From Mangifera indica (taxonomy: Eukaryota; Streptophyta; Magnoliopsida; Sapindales; Anacardiaceae), in the NCBI RefSeq assembly GCF_011075055.1, contig NC_058137.1:27885463-27949462 (forward strand): a DNA stretch of 64,000 bases. The letters run 5' to 3'. The position numbers were made by a program, and so were the translations under genes. This document shows positions 33,195 through 45,780 of the stretch, one piece after another. A model generated the notes under the pieces. That model was not told the DNA's origin and made no database searches. It worked only from the letters and a program-made list of their open reading frames with translations. The first letter of the stretch is position 1, and every line of letters begins with the position of its first letter.

Positions 33195-34378
33195 TTGAAA
33201 AGAATGGTAGAATTTTGGGTTTTCTGTGCCTCTGGGATAAGAATTTTATAGTGAAGGTAGACGGATTCCTCAAGAGGCAGATACAGTTTCATGCATGAAT
33301 TTTGAGCCTAGTAATCACCAATGTTCCAAAGTTTAGTTGTACTACTGACCAGTGCACTGAAACTTCAATACTGGCATTATAATATGATTTGGCCAATCCC
33401 AATCTGTCGACTAAACACAAAACAGATTTTGAATTAGTGTAAGCATGTCACATTGCTTAGATTGATTATATAAATGTGAGTTTCTAATCTATCAAAACAC
33501 ATTTTTAATGGCGAAATCTAAAAACAAAATTGCGGCAGATTATTTGTTAAAAACAAGACAATAACTTGAGACATTACGGTATTGGATCTTCACTAATCCG
33601 CCTTGCTTAATTACCAGAATCTTAAATAATTTGACACTTAAGACAGAATCTCTTGGCTTATCCACCTAGTTAATTGGACACATAAATAATTTATTCCTGG
33701 TGATGAAGGCAAGAACGACTTGAATTATCTCATACAAAGCAAATAAGACAAAAATCCTTGAATCTTAAGGACAAAACAAGAGCTCTTCTTTCATTTTCCT
33801 CCAGGAGATGCTAAACCACGAAGGGTACATTTAAACTGAACATTATTTCTCTTTATCAACACTATTCATCTTATCTGCTGTTCTCTAACATCATTATTTA
33901 CCAACTCAAACAAGTTTAAGTCATGAATTATAGATTCAAGACGAGCTCCCGCTGACCCCTTGATCAGATTCAGCCCGGCTTGAATCAACCTCTTCTGATC
34001 CCAATTTTTATGTCTTGGTTACCATTACAGTAATCAATAGGAGTGAGAAAGATCAACCTATGTTATCTTTCAAATGTTTGGAGGACATATAACAATCTTC
34101 ATATAGCAAATACAAGACATAGGGGAACGGTTCTGCTCAGAAAGATCTGGTGCTGACATTTCTACAAATAAATGTATCATAATCTAATAAGAGGATGGGA
34201 AAAGGAACGAAGATAATATCAAGAATTTTCATTTACATAAATGTGTCATGACAGTAAACCACAATTCTTCTGTGCATGCGTCCACCGTCCAATGACTTCT
34301 ACAAATAAAAACACATAGCAAAACTAGAAAGCAAAAGAAGAACATCACTGGATTCTGACCCAGTCAAAAACACAAATC
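33195..34378. other. Promoter of small-protein gene and LIP5 3' UTR
   Basis: The left part should hold the minus-strand promoter of the small-protein gene. The right part, from about 34100, is probably LIP5 3' UTR. No coding sequence or structured repeat is recognised in the middle. Confidence 0.4.
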
Positions 34379-37300
34379 TTAATGACCAGCTGATGGATTT
34401 GTCAGCAGCTCAAGGGATTTTTTCAAGTGTTCCACAGCTACAGATACATCATCAAATGCTAAAGCTCCAACTGCAAATCTTGCTGCCTTATGTGCCTCAG
34501 CAATTTTCTCTGGTGGCGGCTGGTAATTGCTGTCATAATGGTATTTCTCAGCTGCAGCTGGGGCTGCAGGTTCTGAGATAGCACCATTTCTGCTGCTTGA
34601 AGTGTATTGGGAGGTTGAGGGGTAGCTTGTTGTGGGAGGAGCCGAATGGGGAGAGTAGGAAGTCTCAGAGCTTTGATAGTAAGAAGGATGATGGGATAGT
34701 ACTGATGGGAGACTGCTCTCAGTAAAACTTGGATAAGATTGGAAATTTGGATAGTTGAAAGATGGAGTCTCATAAGAAGGGTAATTATGGGACAAATGCT
34801 GCTGGGGCTCCTGTTGGTAAGATTGATGGTGGTAAGACTGCGAAAATTGAGAACTGTCTGATCTGTTTACTGGAGGTGGTGGATGATAATCATGGGAAGG
34901 GTAGCCAGCAGTTGGGTTAGAATATGTAGAACTTTCTGATCTAGTCAATGGAGGAGGTGGATGAAAATCACGGGAAGGAGGTGATGGGGGAATATCAGCA
35001 GAGTGCTGGTTGTTAACATTATCATGAAACTGAGGCGGCGGCAGAGCATTTATAGAATAATGGTTATCAGGGAACTGAGGTGAAGGACCAGAATCTGATG
35101 TAGGACCAGTAGCTGTAGTTTCACGTGTCTGGAAATCCTGTTTATGAAACTGAGGCAGCGGCGGAGCATTTACAGAATAATGGTTATCAGGGAACTGAGG
35201 TGAAGGACCAGAATCTGATGTAGGACCAGTAGCTGTAGTTTCACGTGTCTGGAAATCCTGCAAAACAAATATCGCTGAAAACTAATTAGACATCTATATA
35301 GCTTAAGATATGAATTATGCATCAGACCTAAGACAGAATCTCTGACATCATTCATGCAACAAGCAAAAATTCATCCTTGGCCACTGACAATGACATATCT
35401 TTATCATCGTGCTCATACACTGACTACAAGCTATAATCTTCAAATTATATAACATGCATGCATCTCGTAAATCTAGACTCCATTATCATCTTTCTCTCTG
35501 TGACCAGCTCCCATCATCACAAAAATGGAACTGAAAGGAATGTATTTTGAGAGTACAAATTTTCTGTTTTGTTTGATTCAACAAGCTCAAGAAATGAATT
35601 CAGAGACATACATATGAGCCACTAGGCATAATTGGCGGAGTTGATAGATCTTCACTCCCACCAGGAGGGCCTGGGATTGGCTTCCTTCCTTCCTTCAAAG
35701 CTTTCCTTATATCTGCAGCTTTCCAGGCTGCATACTTTTGTTTCTGCTCAAGCTGTACAATTTTATATAAAAGTATATTCTGTTATATAGGGTAATCAGA
35801 GAATTTCAGCTGCTTTAAATGTAAGCTCTGAGCAGATAAAGATTTCCTCTGAATAGAAGATAACAAACTCACATCAGGCTGAAGTGCACCAAACTGATTT
35901 AAAATTTCAAAGAAGACGCTTGCTGCATAAAACGTTTTTGCAGTATTCCTGTAACAAGAACTCAAAAGATTTAATTCCTGAAAAATGAACTCATAAAAGG
36001 AAGAGAATGAGAAATGGCAGAATTTTGCACAAGTAACATAAATCAGAACTCCACCATTCAAGTGATGCTATATACATTCAGTAGCCATGGTACTGAATAC
36101 TTCATCAAGGAAGCCCACCCAAGGCCTTCAACGAGTTAAATGAAATGAACTATGAATAACAAAGTAAATTATGCCATGTCAAAAGACTTATAATAACACC
36201 ATCTTGACCATTCCTTTACACATGGTAAAATTTTACAGACCATTACAAAATCATTATCAACTGTTACCAGCTTCCTAAGACACACTTCTTCAGTCCTACC
36301 AGTGTACAAACCACCTATATGACAAGTGCAGAGGGAGTTACAGAACACATGGCATATGTTCAATGAGTGCCTCACACTAGGTCATTAAAACACAATGCTT
36401 TTAAAAACCAAGGATACAGCCATGGTTTTCATACCCAGACTGGACGTTGAGCCGGTGAAGAGGCCGGTTCAGGTCAACCAAAAGATGGACCGATTGACCG
36501 GTGGTCAAAACAGGTGAATGGTTTAAATTTATATTAAAAATAACATTCAAAATAATTTTGACTACTTAATTATTAAGTGAAAAAACCATTAACATTTACA
36601 TAAAAATGAATATGGCCTGATGACACACACATTATGTCAATTTATAAGATGTTAGGTTCAAATCCCAACAAGTATAAAATTTTTATTTTCCTTTTAATAT
36701 GCAAAAGATAGGATAAAGGAAAAAAAAAAACATAAAACCAAATGTGGTGTGGCCCCATGGTGCTTTCAAAGTTATGTAACGGTTTTGCGAAAAAAAAATT
36801 GCAATATTTGTGCTTACGTCAACATAGGGATTCGATTCAACTAAACCAATGGTTGCACTGTGAACCAGTAGGTTTGGGCTAGTTCAACCGCGGTTCAAAG
36901 CTCAAAACAATTTAAAACATTTTCGGACCAAACTAGCTCTCAGTTCCTAGTCGAACCAATCAAACAAGTTGGTCTGATTTTTAAAACCATGGATACAACT
37001 ACAGGTGAGTGCTGACGCACTAGTATCAAATGTCAGCTGGAACATAGACCAAATACAATAAAATCAAATTTGACATACAAATCTGCTCTACCAGCACGAT
37101 CTTGCTTGTCTGCCTTTGCAAAAACATTCAAAGCAAATCCCTCTAGATGCAAATTGTCTTCAGGCCCCAGCTTCAATGACTTCTTATCCTGTAAACCATC
37201 AGTACAGTTAGAGATCAACAAGGAGAAAAAACATAGTTTATTAGTAAAGCCTATCAGTCAACAAGAGAACATATGTTGAAAACTAAAGATCCCCAGCCAT

Positions 37301-38440
37301 ATGTTTCAGCCTTTTGATTTAATAACTCATCCATAGTACATTGTTTTTCTTAGTCCTGCTGCATATGCAACATCTACTTGTACCATATGACAATGCCATC
37401 AATTGCAATCTACATAAAAAAGCATTATCCATTGTTCTTATGCATTACAACCTACAAACAACATGCTCTACAATCTCACCTATTCTGAGAATAACATCTA
37501 CATGTATCATTAACCCTATTTCACAATAACTTTGTTGTCAATATCTATACAAAATTATGTTACATCCTACAGAGTACGAAATAAATATAGGCAAAGTACA
37601 CCAGAACTGTCATAGTAATGATACAACTACAAAGCTCCAAAAGTTAAAACAGCATAAATTTGTTTGATTTCTCCAAAAAACAGTAGAGAAGAATCAAACA
37701 ATCTGATTATATACAAATGTGAGGGCATTACAGGCAGCAGAAACACATATAACAGATTAAGCTGCAAAGCGGATCCCAACCATTGTTTTAGCACATCTCA
37801 GATTAGGCAACCTGGTAACTTAAATGACAACCCAGAGCCTCAGTACTTGTGCAATCCAAAACACAGATGTTAACTAACTGAAATCTCGTTTACACAAGTT
37901 TAAGTTAATTCATGATTTAACCAAATGAAAAAAAACACAAAATCTTTGACAAATTTCATGAGTTTAATCAAATGGGGAAAAAAACAAAGAATTTCACAAA
38001 GTTCACTTTCATTTACTCAGAAAACAAACAGACCCAATTGATTAAACACAATAATAATCAATACTCTTATTTCAAAACTCCAAAATTTCTTCAAAAAAAT
38101 CCAAAAAATATAACCTTTTCAAGCTGGTTCATGAGAGAGACAAGGAGAGAATTGGTGGTCTTGGTCCGCTCGTTCGGAGGAAACCCCAATCCCTTTTCCA
38201 TCGCATATAATCGACCTAAACAAATAAAAATAAACATACCCAAAAACGACTTCGTAACAGAGATCAAGAAAAAATTAACAGAGAACCTAGGATTACAAAA
38301 TATTTACAAATAAACAGAAGAAAAAAAAAAACTTGGAGGAACTTACAATAGTAAGCAACGAGAGGCTCATGTTTTTGTAACTCATCAGCTCGTTGTAGGT
38401 ACGGTAACAGAAACTTCGCTGGCTCGGTTTCGTTCGCCAT
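34379..38440 (-). CDS. LIP5: LIP5/VTA1-like ESCRT regulator
   Basis: Six exons on the minus strand: 38440-38347, 38215-38115, 37188-37079, 35948-35873, 35752-35612, 35257-34379. They encode 466 residues. LIP5 activates the ATPase SKD1/VPS4 and so promotes ESCRT-III recycling and multivesicular-body formation at endosomes. Seen: an N-terminal Vta1 domain of paired MIT-like helices (MANETEPAKFLLPYLQRADE ... VAYYCRLYAMEKG ... KTFYAASVFFEIL), a linker with GRKPIPGPPGG, a long Pro/Ser/Tyr-rich region, and the C-terminal VPS4-binding helices (EKIAEAHKAARFAVGALAFD ... AVEHLKKSLELLT). The linker has two nearly identical 40-residue repeats (see 35021-35260). Intron 3 carries a hAT-like MITE. From memory the Arabidopsis gene is At4g26750 and is a MAPK target at Ser-Pro sites. 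Confidence 0.94.
35021..35260 (-). repeat. 120-bp in-frame tandem duplication in LIP5
   Basis: Two adjacent 120-base units (35021-35140 and 35141-35260) differ at only a handful of positions. Each encodes 40 residues starting near DFQTRETTATGPTSDSGPSP and including FPDNHYS. The duplication keeps frame and repeats a GPSPQFP segment, so it doubles a Ser-Pro site. Its right border coincides with the exon 6 acceptor region. Confidence 0.9.
36421..36991. mobile_element. hAT/Tag1-like MITE in LIP5 intron 3
   Basis: A 571-bp non-coding element. The left end is CATGGTTTTCATACCCAGAC; the right end on the opposite strand is CATGGTTTTAAAAATCAGAC. Flanking octamers are GATACAGC (36413-36420) and GATACAAC (36992-36999), 7 of 8 alike. 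Subterminal DNA has repeated CCGGTT / GGTTCA / GACCGG words. The interior resembles the element at 4024-4450. There is no transposase. Confidence 0.7.
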
Positions 38441-39679
38441 GATCGTCTAGCTTGATCTCTGTTCTGTGTTGCTTTTTGACAAAAGACGGAAAGGAAGACG
38501 CGCTTGCGTATTGAGTTTCAGTTTAATTCCAAATCTGGAAGGTGTTTGAAAACGATGTCGTATCTATCTGGGAATAATAGTCTTAGTTAGATACAAAGCT
38601 TTGAAAAGCAGAATTTTATTTTCCTTTTATAAATTTAATAAGGCCAAAGGACTATTTTCCACCCAAGCTATGTTTCATTCTCAAATTTCATCGTTTTTAA
38701 CTTTGATAATCTTAAATATATACTCATTCACGATTATAATTGAGAATGCAAAGTTTCTTAAAGGAAAATTCAACTGAATTATTATAATAATCCAATAAAT
38801 TAATCAATTGAATTGAATTAGAAAATTCTTGATTTTATATAAACTTATTTTCTTAATTAGATTAGAAAAGCTTATTGATATTAGTTTAATTAGAATTAAA
38901 ATTATTAAATAATTCTAAATTTATGAAATTATTATTCTAAAAAATAATATTAACTAATTTCATTAAAATTGAATTTTCTTAAACAATAAAATCTCAAACT
39001 CAAAATAAAACTTTTCATAACTTTAATTAATTATTAAATACTTACCACACTAAGAGAATAAATTTAAATTAATGAGCTAATAATACTGAAAAAATTAAAT
39101 TAAATTAAAGAATAAACTTAACTCCACATAATTTATCGCATAAACATATCATATTCTACATTATACTGTCATTACATCATCCTTAACTAATGCCTGTTCT
39201 CTCTCTTGCTTTCGACTCGTTTCTTCATCGTTTTCTTTTCATATACTCTTCTCACCAAACTTTTCTCTTCCTTCCTATCTTCTATCGACCTTGTTTCCTT
39301 TCATATTTTAATCTTTATTTCCTTTTATACTGGAATGTCTTGATCCCTCATCACCATCCGAAAATATGTGACAAAATCCTGCCCCATAATTGGTTGGTTA
39401 TCCCATATGCTTACCTCATAATTGATTAATTGCACCTTACATTCATTATATGAAAAGATTTTTTCCACATTAGAAAAAGATAGAAAAATAGTCATGATTT
39501 AAAACAGGCAAGGAAAAGATTTATGAGATATAACATACACAGGTCAAAACAGCTTACTCTCAGTCACTTCTCAGTGCCTCTTCTGAGTTCTCTCTATCCC
39601 TACAACAGACCTACTAATAACAATAATAGTAGTAATATCACAAGGGTGTAAACCTAACAATCTCTTCTCTCTTTTATTG
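38441..39679. other. LIP5 promoter, AT-rich DNA and MAP65 3' UTR
   Basis: LIP5 is transcribed leftward, so its promoter lies just right of 38440 and includes the motif at 38551. Positions 38640-39180 are very AT-rich without content I recognise. A pyrimidine-rich stretch follows at 39190-39340. The MAP65 3' UTR probably starts near 39500. Confidence 0.45.
38551..38561 (+). promoter_or_regulatory. AACGATGTCGT motif at the LIP5 gene start
   Basis: An exact copy of the 11-mer also seen at 9243 and, inverted, at 18931, here 111 bases upstream of the LIP5 ATG. Flanking bases (GAAAACGATGTCGTAT) are also shared with the SYP5 copy (GAAAACGATGTCGTAT), so the match extends to about 16 bases. Confidence 0.55.
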
Positions 39680-42600
39680 TCATGGTGAAGCTGGAACTGG
39701 GTCGGTTCCTGAAACATGCGAGGCGGCATCCTCTTTCGAAATGGCAACATAGTTAACAGGTGCAGCTGGCCTGTTGGTGCTATCCCTCCTTCCATCTTTA
39801 GATATGGACCTGCTGCCGTTTGCATTGAGAGATAGCCGTCTGCTTGGAGTTCCGTTGGCAGCCCCATTTGGGCGTGGTCCTACAATCCTTTTAGTACTGG
39901 CAGGGCGGGCAGGGCTGGGCCTTGAACCAAAAATGGCTTCTTGCTCTGTGTTTTGTTGTTCATGGTACTTCTTTTGATCCTATGAAGCCAACAAAGTTAC
40001 AATCCCATTAAGCAGGAGAAATTCAGGATGGCAACATCATAATGTAGATACTGGAAATGAAACATCCGAGCCAAATTTGAGGCCATTGAAGACTATTTGA
40101 ATTCAATTTTAGACATCACATGATTTTACACCAATCCATCAATAAAACTTACCCTCATCCTCCGCTTTTCTTCTTCTCTTTCCTGCCTTAGCATGGCATA
40201 TTCATCTAGCATTGCAAGTAGAGGGACACCATCATAGGTGAATGATACGCCACGGTCTTCTTCCCAAGCTCGAGTTTTGACAACCAAGGTGTCAACTAGA
40301 GCTAGATGGCCAAGAAACGCAGTTAGTACAAAGAACGAATAAGCTAGAGCACAATGCATGAAGCGCTGTACATACATGGCTGTGATTTCCCATGGAGCCT
40401 AATTATTTTGGGTTTCAATATCTGATTTTGATAGGCACAATTACGGTATCAATAGCATTACCGACCACCCAATGCAGTTTGCTAAATTTAGCTTCACCTA
40501 AGTACAAGTTTAATTAAAGCAAATGATCTCCTTTAAAGTTAATCTAGGTTTTAAAAACAAAACAAGGGGATTTTTGCAAGTTAAGAAGTTAATTAATGGT
40601 ATATATTAAGACCTCGCTCATGAGCAAACACAACTCAAATTTCTATGCATACCTGGAATCTTGTTTACCAGAATTCGGGCTTTTTCTGCTCGCTTGAGAT
40701 TCAAGTGTGCACCTCTGCTTGCATTGTACCTATTTTCATCCTGTTTCGGTAAGTAAAGTCAGTGATGCTGAAAGTGAAGAAATTCAAGCTCATCTGTAAA
40801 CTGAATAGTATGCATAACATAGAAGAAAAGCCCCACTCAACTAAATCTTCTTTATTTAAATTTACATAGCAATTAACATACTATTCGCTGGTCTAAAGTC
40901 ATCATAAGATGATCACCTCCCTGAAAAGTCATAGGTCATAATAATTATAATAGTACCCGATTGTAATCTTCAAGCCAACTCTCTTCTTCACAGGCTGACA
41001 TCCATTTCTCAACTTTGTCCAAGATGTCTTTCTGCTGAAAGCTTCCTCTTTGGCTTTTGCTATCTGGCCATCCAAGTCAGCTAGTAGCTCAGCAGGCTCA
41101 ACATTCCCAGAATCAATCAACGACATAATTTTTTCTCTAGCAGCCACTGGATCTATTTCTATATGAGCACGTGCATATATTTCTTCAAGTTCAGCTTGCC
41201 TTTTAAAGGCAATTTCCTTCATTCTGCTGGCTTTTAGTTTATCAAGCCTTTCAACTTCTACTTCAGCCTATGAAGAAAAAACAAGAAAATAAGTAAACAG
41301 CAGAAAAAATGTATTCAAACATAGTTTTGTACAGTTTGTTGAATTTGATCACCTGCTCAATTAGATCCAGCGCAAGAGCACCAGGGACGGTCACTTCATC
41401 TACAGAAGCTGATATGTTACAGGTAACGTGATCAAACAGTTTCCTTTCTTCATCAGGGGTATCCATTAGATTCCATAGATCAATTAGCTGAGTAGCTAAT
41501 TCTTGAAGCTGTGACACGGATTATCAAAGACAACATCAATAAACAATTATTAATGTGGCAAAATGTCTTGAACTTTTCGAGAAGTGTGTAATTTATTCTA
41601 TACTCTTAACATAAATCAGAATAATCTGAGAGGGAGAGCATTAATGATTTTCAACTGCTGATTTCCCCAAGCACATATGTCTATGTCCAACCATCACAGT
41701 ATCAGAACATGAAGCAAAATGAGATAAGACGACCAGCCCATGAACGAAAGCATTAAAAGCTTACCTTATTAAGCCTCTGCTTCTTATCTTCTTTCAGTGC
41801 TAAGACCGTCTTAGCTAACCGAGATAGGGTGTCATTGCTAATGCTTTTAGATTGCACACCAGTAGAGTCATTTAAGCTTGGATGAACTTCAGTTACAGTA
41901 CTGAAGAAGTCCATGCCGAGGACAGCACAGAGATCATGCACAGTACTAACAAATTCAAGGACTTTGTGGAGCCTATCACTCTGCAGGTTGTAGTATGCAA
42001 TTAGCTATTATCAATGCCAATGTAAAACAAAAATCAATTCAATGCTAATAAAAGTAAAAAGAAAATTACCTTCTCTTTTTGAAGCTCCTGGAGCTGAGCT
42101 TGATATTCATCTAACTTGTTCAAGGTCAGGTCAGCCTCATCAACTGCAGGAGCTTGCTCACTGAGGCTCAAGTTCCCAGCAATTTCTCCACATATCTTCT
42201 GAATTTGTGTTTGCACGTCTGAGAACTCCTTTACTCTCTCCTCTTTCTGTTTCCACAGCTGTTCAAGTACTGGTGCTATAGCAGCAAGTTGCTCCTTAAT
42301 TGTTCCTGAAGTCTTTTCAGGCTGTAATAAAACCGAAGAAATCCATGAGTAAACCAGATAACCTATCGTGAAGCATAGTTCCAAATATCAAAGACCCAAA
42401 ACAATGATTACTTACAACTCCAACAAACCCTTTTTCTCCAAGAGCCGATAGAAGACTTGAAAGTTCAACTTTGGCATCTGACAAGGCCTGAAGAAGTTGT
42501 GCTCTTGACTTTGCCGCCAGCTCCACCTTCCTCTTGTACACATCCAAGCATTCCTTCTCTATCTGAAGAAGCATCTTGTCCCGTTCCTCATCAGTTTCAC

Positions 42601-42779
42601 CAACTTCATCCCAGATTTCCTGAAACAAATCTTGGATCAGTGTGCAGCTATTCCTTCATGACATGCAAATAAACAATGAGCAAACACTAAAATCGGTGAA
42701 AAATTACCTGCAGTTTCTGCAGTAAAGAACTGCAAGTGGTTTCTCCAAGAAGAGGGTTTTCAGTATCTGTCACCGCCAT
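39680..42779 (-). CDS. MAP65-1-like microtubule-associated protein, with a one-base frameshift
   Basis: Nine exons on the minus strand: 42779-42708, 42619-42416, 42321-42070, 41980-41765, 41508-41353, 41267-40957, 40740-40653, 40301-40153, 39979-39680. The expected product is about 582 residues, the MAP65-1/-2 length. MAP65 proteins cross-link antiparallel microtubules in cortical arrays and the phragmoplast. Seen: long charged helices throughout ([20 protein letters not shown]), the conserved [20 protein letters not shown] in the microtubule-binding domain, and a basic Ser-rich tail ([20 protein letters not shown]). Exon 6 is 311 bases where 312 are needed. The break is at 41027/41028: AGAAAGACATC in place of AGA AAG GAC ATC. 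As written, translation would end in exon 7 after about 416 residues and lose the microtubule-binding domain. All other exons agree in frame, so a sequence error or a young lesion is likely. Confidence 0.92.
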
Positions 42780-44230
42780 TTATGTAGCCACTACAACCTG
42801 CTCTGTATACAGCATAATCAAAGAAAACCTTTATCTCTCCATTGGACAAAAATAAAGGTCTCAGAAAGTACAGATAAACAGGAATAGCAAGAAATGCAAT
42901 AAAATCCATATACCTTATCGACCAGCAAAAAACAGCAGTTTACCAGACAAGGTAAACATACAATCCTGTCAGAATAGAAATAGACAAAGAAATGCAACTA
43001 GTCAGTTGAAGGTCCGTCTAAGAACTAGGTTAAATAAAGAACATTGCAATAAATGGGTTCCATGGAAAAAACTTCAACTGACAAGATCAAACAAGATTTT
43101 GGCACACAAATTGTATTCTGATTTCAAGATCTCACCAACCATACCACATTTTTTGGACAATTCACACACAAAGTCATCGAAAATAACTACTTGTCAAACA
43201 ACTTAAACTCACATGCATTTGAATTCCAAGGAAGTTTAAGAAAAGAAACGAGAGTTAGAACCTTGGGCAGCTTAACATTTGGACATAAAGGCAACTAGGC
43301 AACTTTCTAATTAAGCTCAAAACAAGATTGGCTGAATTAGCAGAAAAATATACCACACAAACTACCAAAATAGCATAAAACAGAATTATCACAGTCTAAC
43401 CTTGTTCTCTCGTCCCATATTTCTCAGCAACCAAACAAGGTGTTGATTCATAAGACAGAGACTCAAATCTTAAGAACTCCTGTTTTGTTGCTGACATTAT
43501 AAAATAACCAAGTGAAACTAGCTTCCTTCAGTTAAACAAAAAACCGAAAGATCAACCCAGCCACCCAGCGGCAAACAGGCTCTTAAACCACCCAAAGCCT
43601 TGCATACAGAACAATATCACTAATTCCACTCAAAGCTACAAAGCTCAACTTCTTGACCCGCATTTTCTAAGCAATCAGACAAACCATTTACCTTCATTCG
43701 ACTAAGAACCAACTAGAAAAACTCAACCCAAAAAACCAATCATTAAACAAAGAGCAATAAACCAAGATCCCAACTTGAAAAACAGTAAACAAAACCACTC
43801 AATTCCACTCCCATTAAAAATAAAACAAAATTCACCTAACATTTCCAATAAAATATGCACTAAGCTCCCGAACCTACGTCAGCAAAATCACAAAGACAAG
43901 AAAAACAACTTCAAGAAACACATACAGATCTCTTTCACTGCCAAAACAAGAACAAAATCAAGAAACAGAACAGGTGCATTACATTAACAATTTAAACAAA
44001 CAAAACAACAACAGAAACTGAACCAAATGCTTACCAAGATCAGAACTTGAAGCTGAAACTTCTCTCTCTGGAGGTTTCAGATCTAAAGTTTCTATTTTTT
44101 CTTGTTTTGGTTTCAGTGTTTAGAGTGCAAATGATAGAGAGAGAGTGTGTGAAGTTAACAAAAGGTCTTGACTCATGACAGAAGAAAAGATAGAGAGAGA
44201 AACGGAGAGTAGGCCCTTTCAAGCTGATAA
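42780..44230. other. MAP65 5' leader with leader intron
   Basis: On the minus strand a leader exon at about 44220-44034 ends at a good donor (CTTG then GTAAGC). An acceptor (ATACAGAGCAG) near 42800 joins it to the bases just before the ATG at 42779. This predicts a leader intron of about 1.2 kb, a feature that often raises expression in plants. The leader is rich in CT/GA dinucleotides. Confidence 0.6.
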
Positions 44231-45780
44231 TCCTGATATTCCTGAAGAATTTTCTTTGTTATTTGCCCTTGATTGTTGAGTTAATTACCAGAGTGACACT
44301 GCCAGTGAAGTTCGGATTGACTATTTTACCCTTAATGTTGACTCGCAGGTGGTGGTTTGACTAGTGAAGTTGCTGATTACTCATATCCAAAATAAAAAAT
44401 TGTATTAAATGTTATTTTTTAGATAAAGGACTAAAATAGAAACACACAGGAATATTTAAATATTTTCATTTAATTAAATTTTATCTTATATTTTAATTTA
44501 AAATTATTTAATTATATAATAATAATTTATTTAATTATTTAGTTAAATATTTAAAATTAAATGTAAATCATTTTATCTAATATTTATTGATACATATTTT
44601 GTTAGTATATATAATATTTCACACTAGAAAATTTATAATAATTCTTTTTATTGAGGACAATGAGATTTTTTTAAGTAGGTGTAAAAAGTAGATTGCTTCA
44701 AAGTACATAAATTAGAATTAACGAGATTGCAAAAATTGGTTTGAAAAATGTTAATTTGAAGAGAGTTCATTGGGTTCACTTTGATGACTATGATATATTT
44801 ATTCAAAAAAAAAATAAAATAAAATTATGTGTATTTAAATATTAATTTGTATTATTATATAATTAAATTATTTTTAATTATGTATAAAATAATACTTTTT
44901 AACCATTGGCATCCAAGTTTATCTATTTGTTTTGTATATTCCAAAATAAAACCATAATTATATGAAAAAGTATTCTTTAAATAAAATTGTATTTTAATTA
45001 AATAAAAAGTGTATTTATACTCAGGTTAAAGTTTGACCTAATAAAGTAGTCAATCATCAGGTTGACTAATCTGACCAATCAAACAAACTGGTGATATATA
45101 TAATTAAAAATTTAAAATAGACTTATCAAGTATATTTATTAAATAATGTTGAATAATAGGTATTTTAAATCTAACTGTGTTTGTGTCTTTAGTTTCAATC
45201 TCTTCATCCTCAGCTTTCTAATAATGATTGAATCAATTTAATTTGACAATTAAATCGTGATCGGATGTACCCATATTTTTTTCTCAATAATAAAGAGTTG
45301 TGTGAATTTGATGCATTCCTCCATTGTAACAAAGGAAGAGCAATAATTCAACAAACTTTCAATCGTGGAAGATATTTTGACTAACAAAATGAAAAAGTCC
45401 AAAAGCTATCTACATATGAGATAATTCACAAAATTTGCCTTGTATAAATTTGATGTTATATTTCTTTTCATATTTTTAAATGATTTTATTTAATAATTTT
45501 GATATAAGATAAAGTATTCATTATGTTTCATGCAATACCCATTTCAAATCAATTTAAAGCATTTAAAAATTAAGTACTTTAAAATGAGAGCAAGAGGGCA
45601 ATTTTGTGGTAAGGTGTTGCAAAGAGGGGCATATTAATAGATAATGACAAAAAATAGGCCAAAAGAAAGCTAAAATGATGGCATAAACAAAAAGGTATTA
45701 ATCACGAGCTATGGTAGGTTTAAACCAAATTAACCCACATTTAATTATCATTTCGATTAGAATGAGTTTAATTTATATGA
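44231..45780. other. AT-rich intergenic DNA upstream of MAP65
   Basis: Very AT-rich sequence with long runs of ATTTAATTAAA-type words. Apart from the first few hundred bases, which should contain the MAP65 promoter, I see no gene, repeat border or structured RNA. Confidence 0.4.

Noticed and set aside
36640..36680. tRNA-like box B (GGTTCAAATCC)
   Set aside because: It lies inside the hAT-like MITE with no box A, acceptor stem or anticodon arm at the right spacing.
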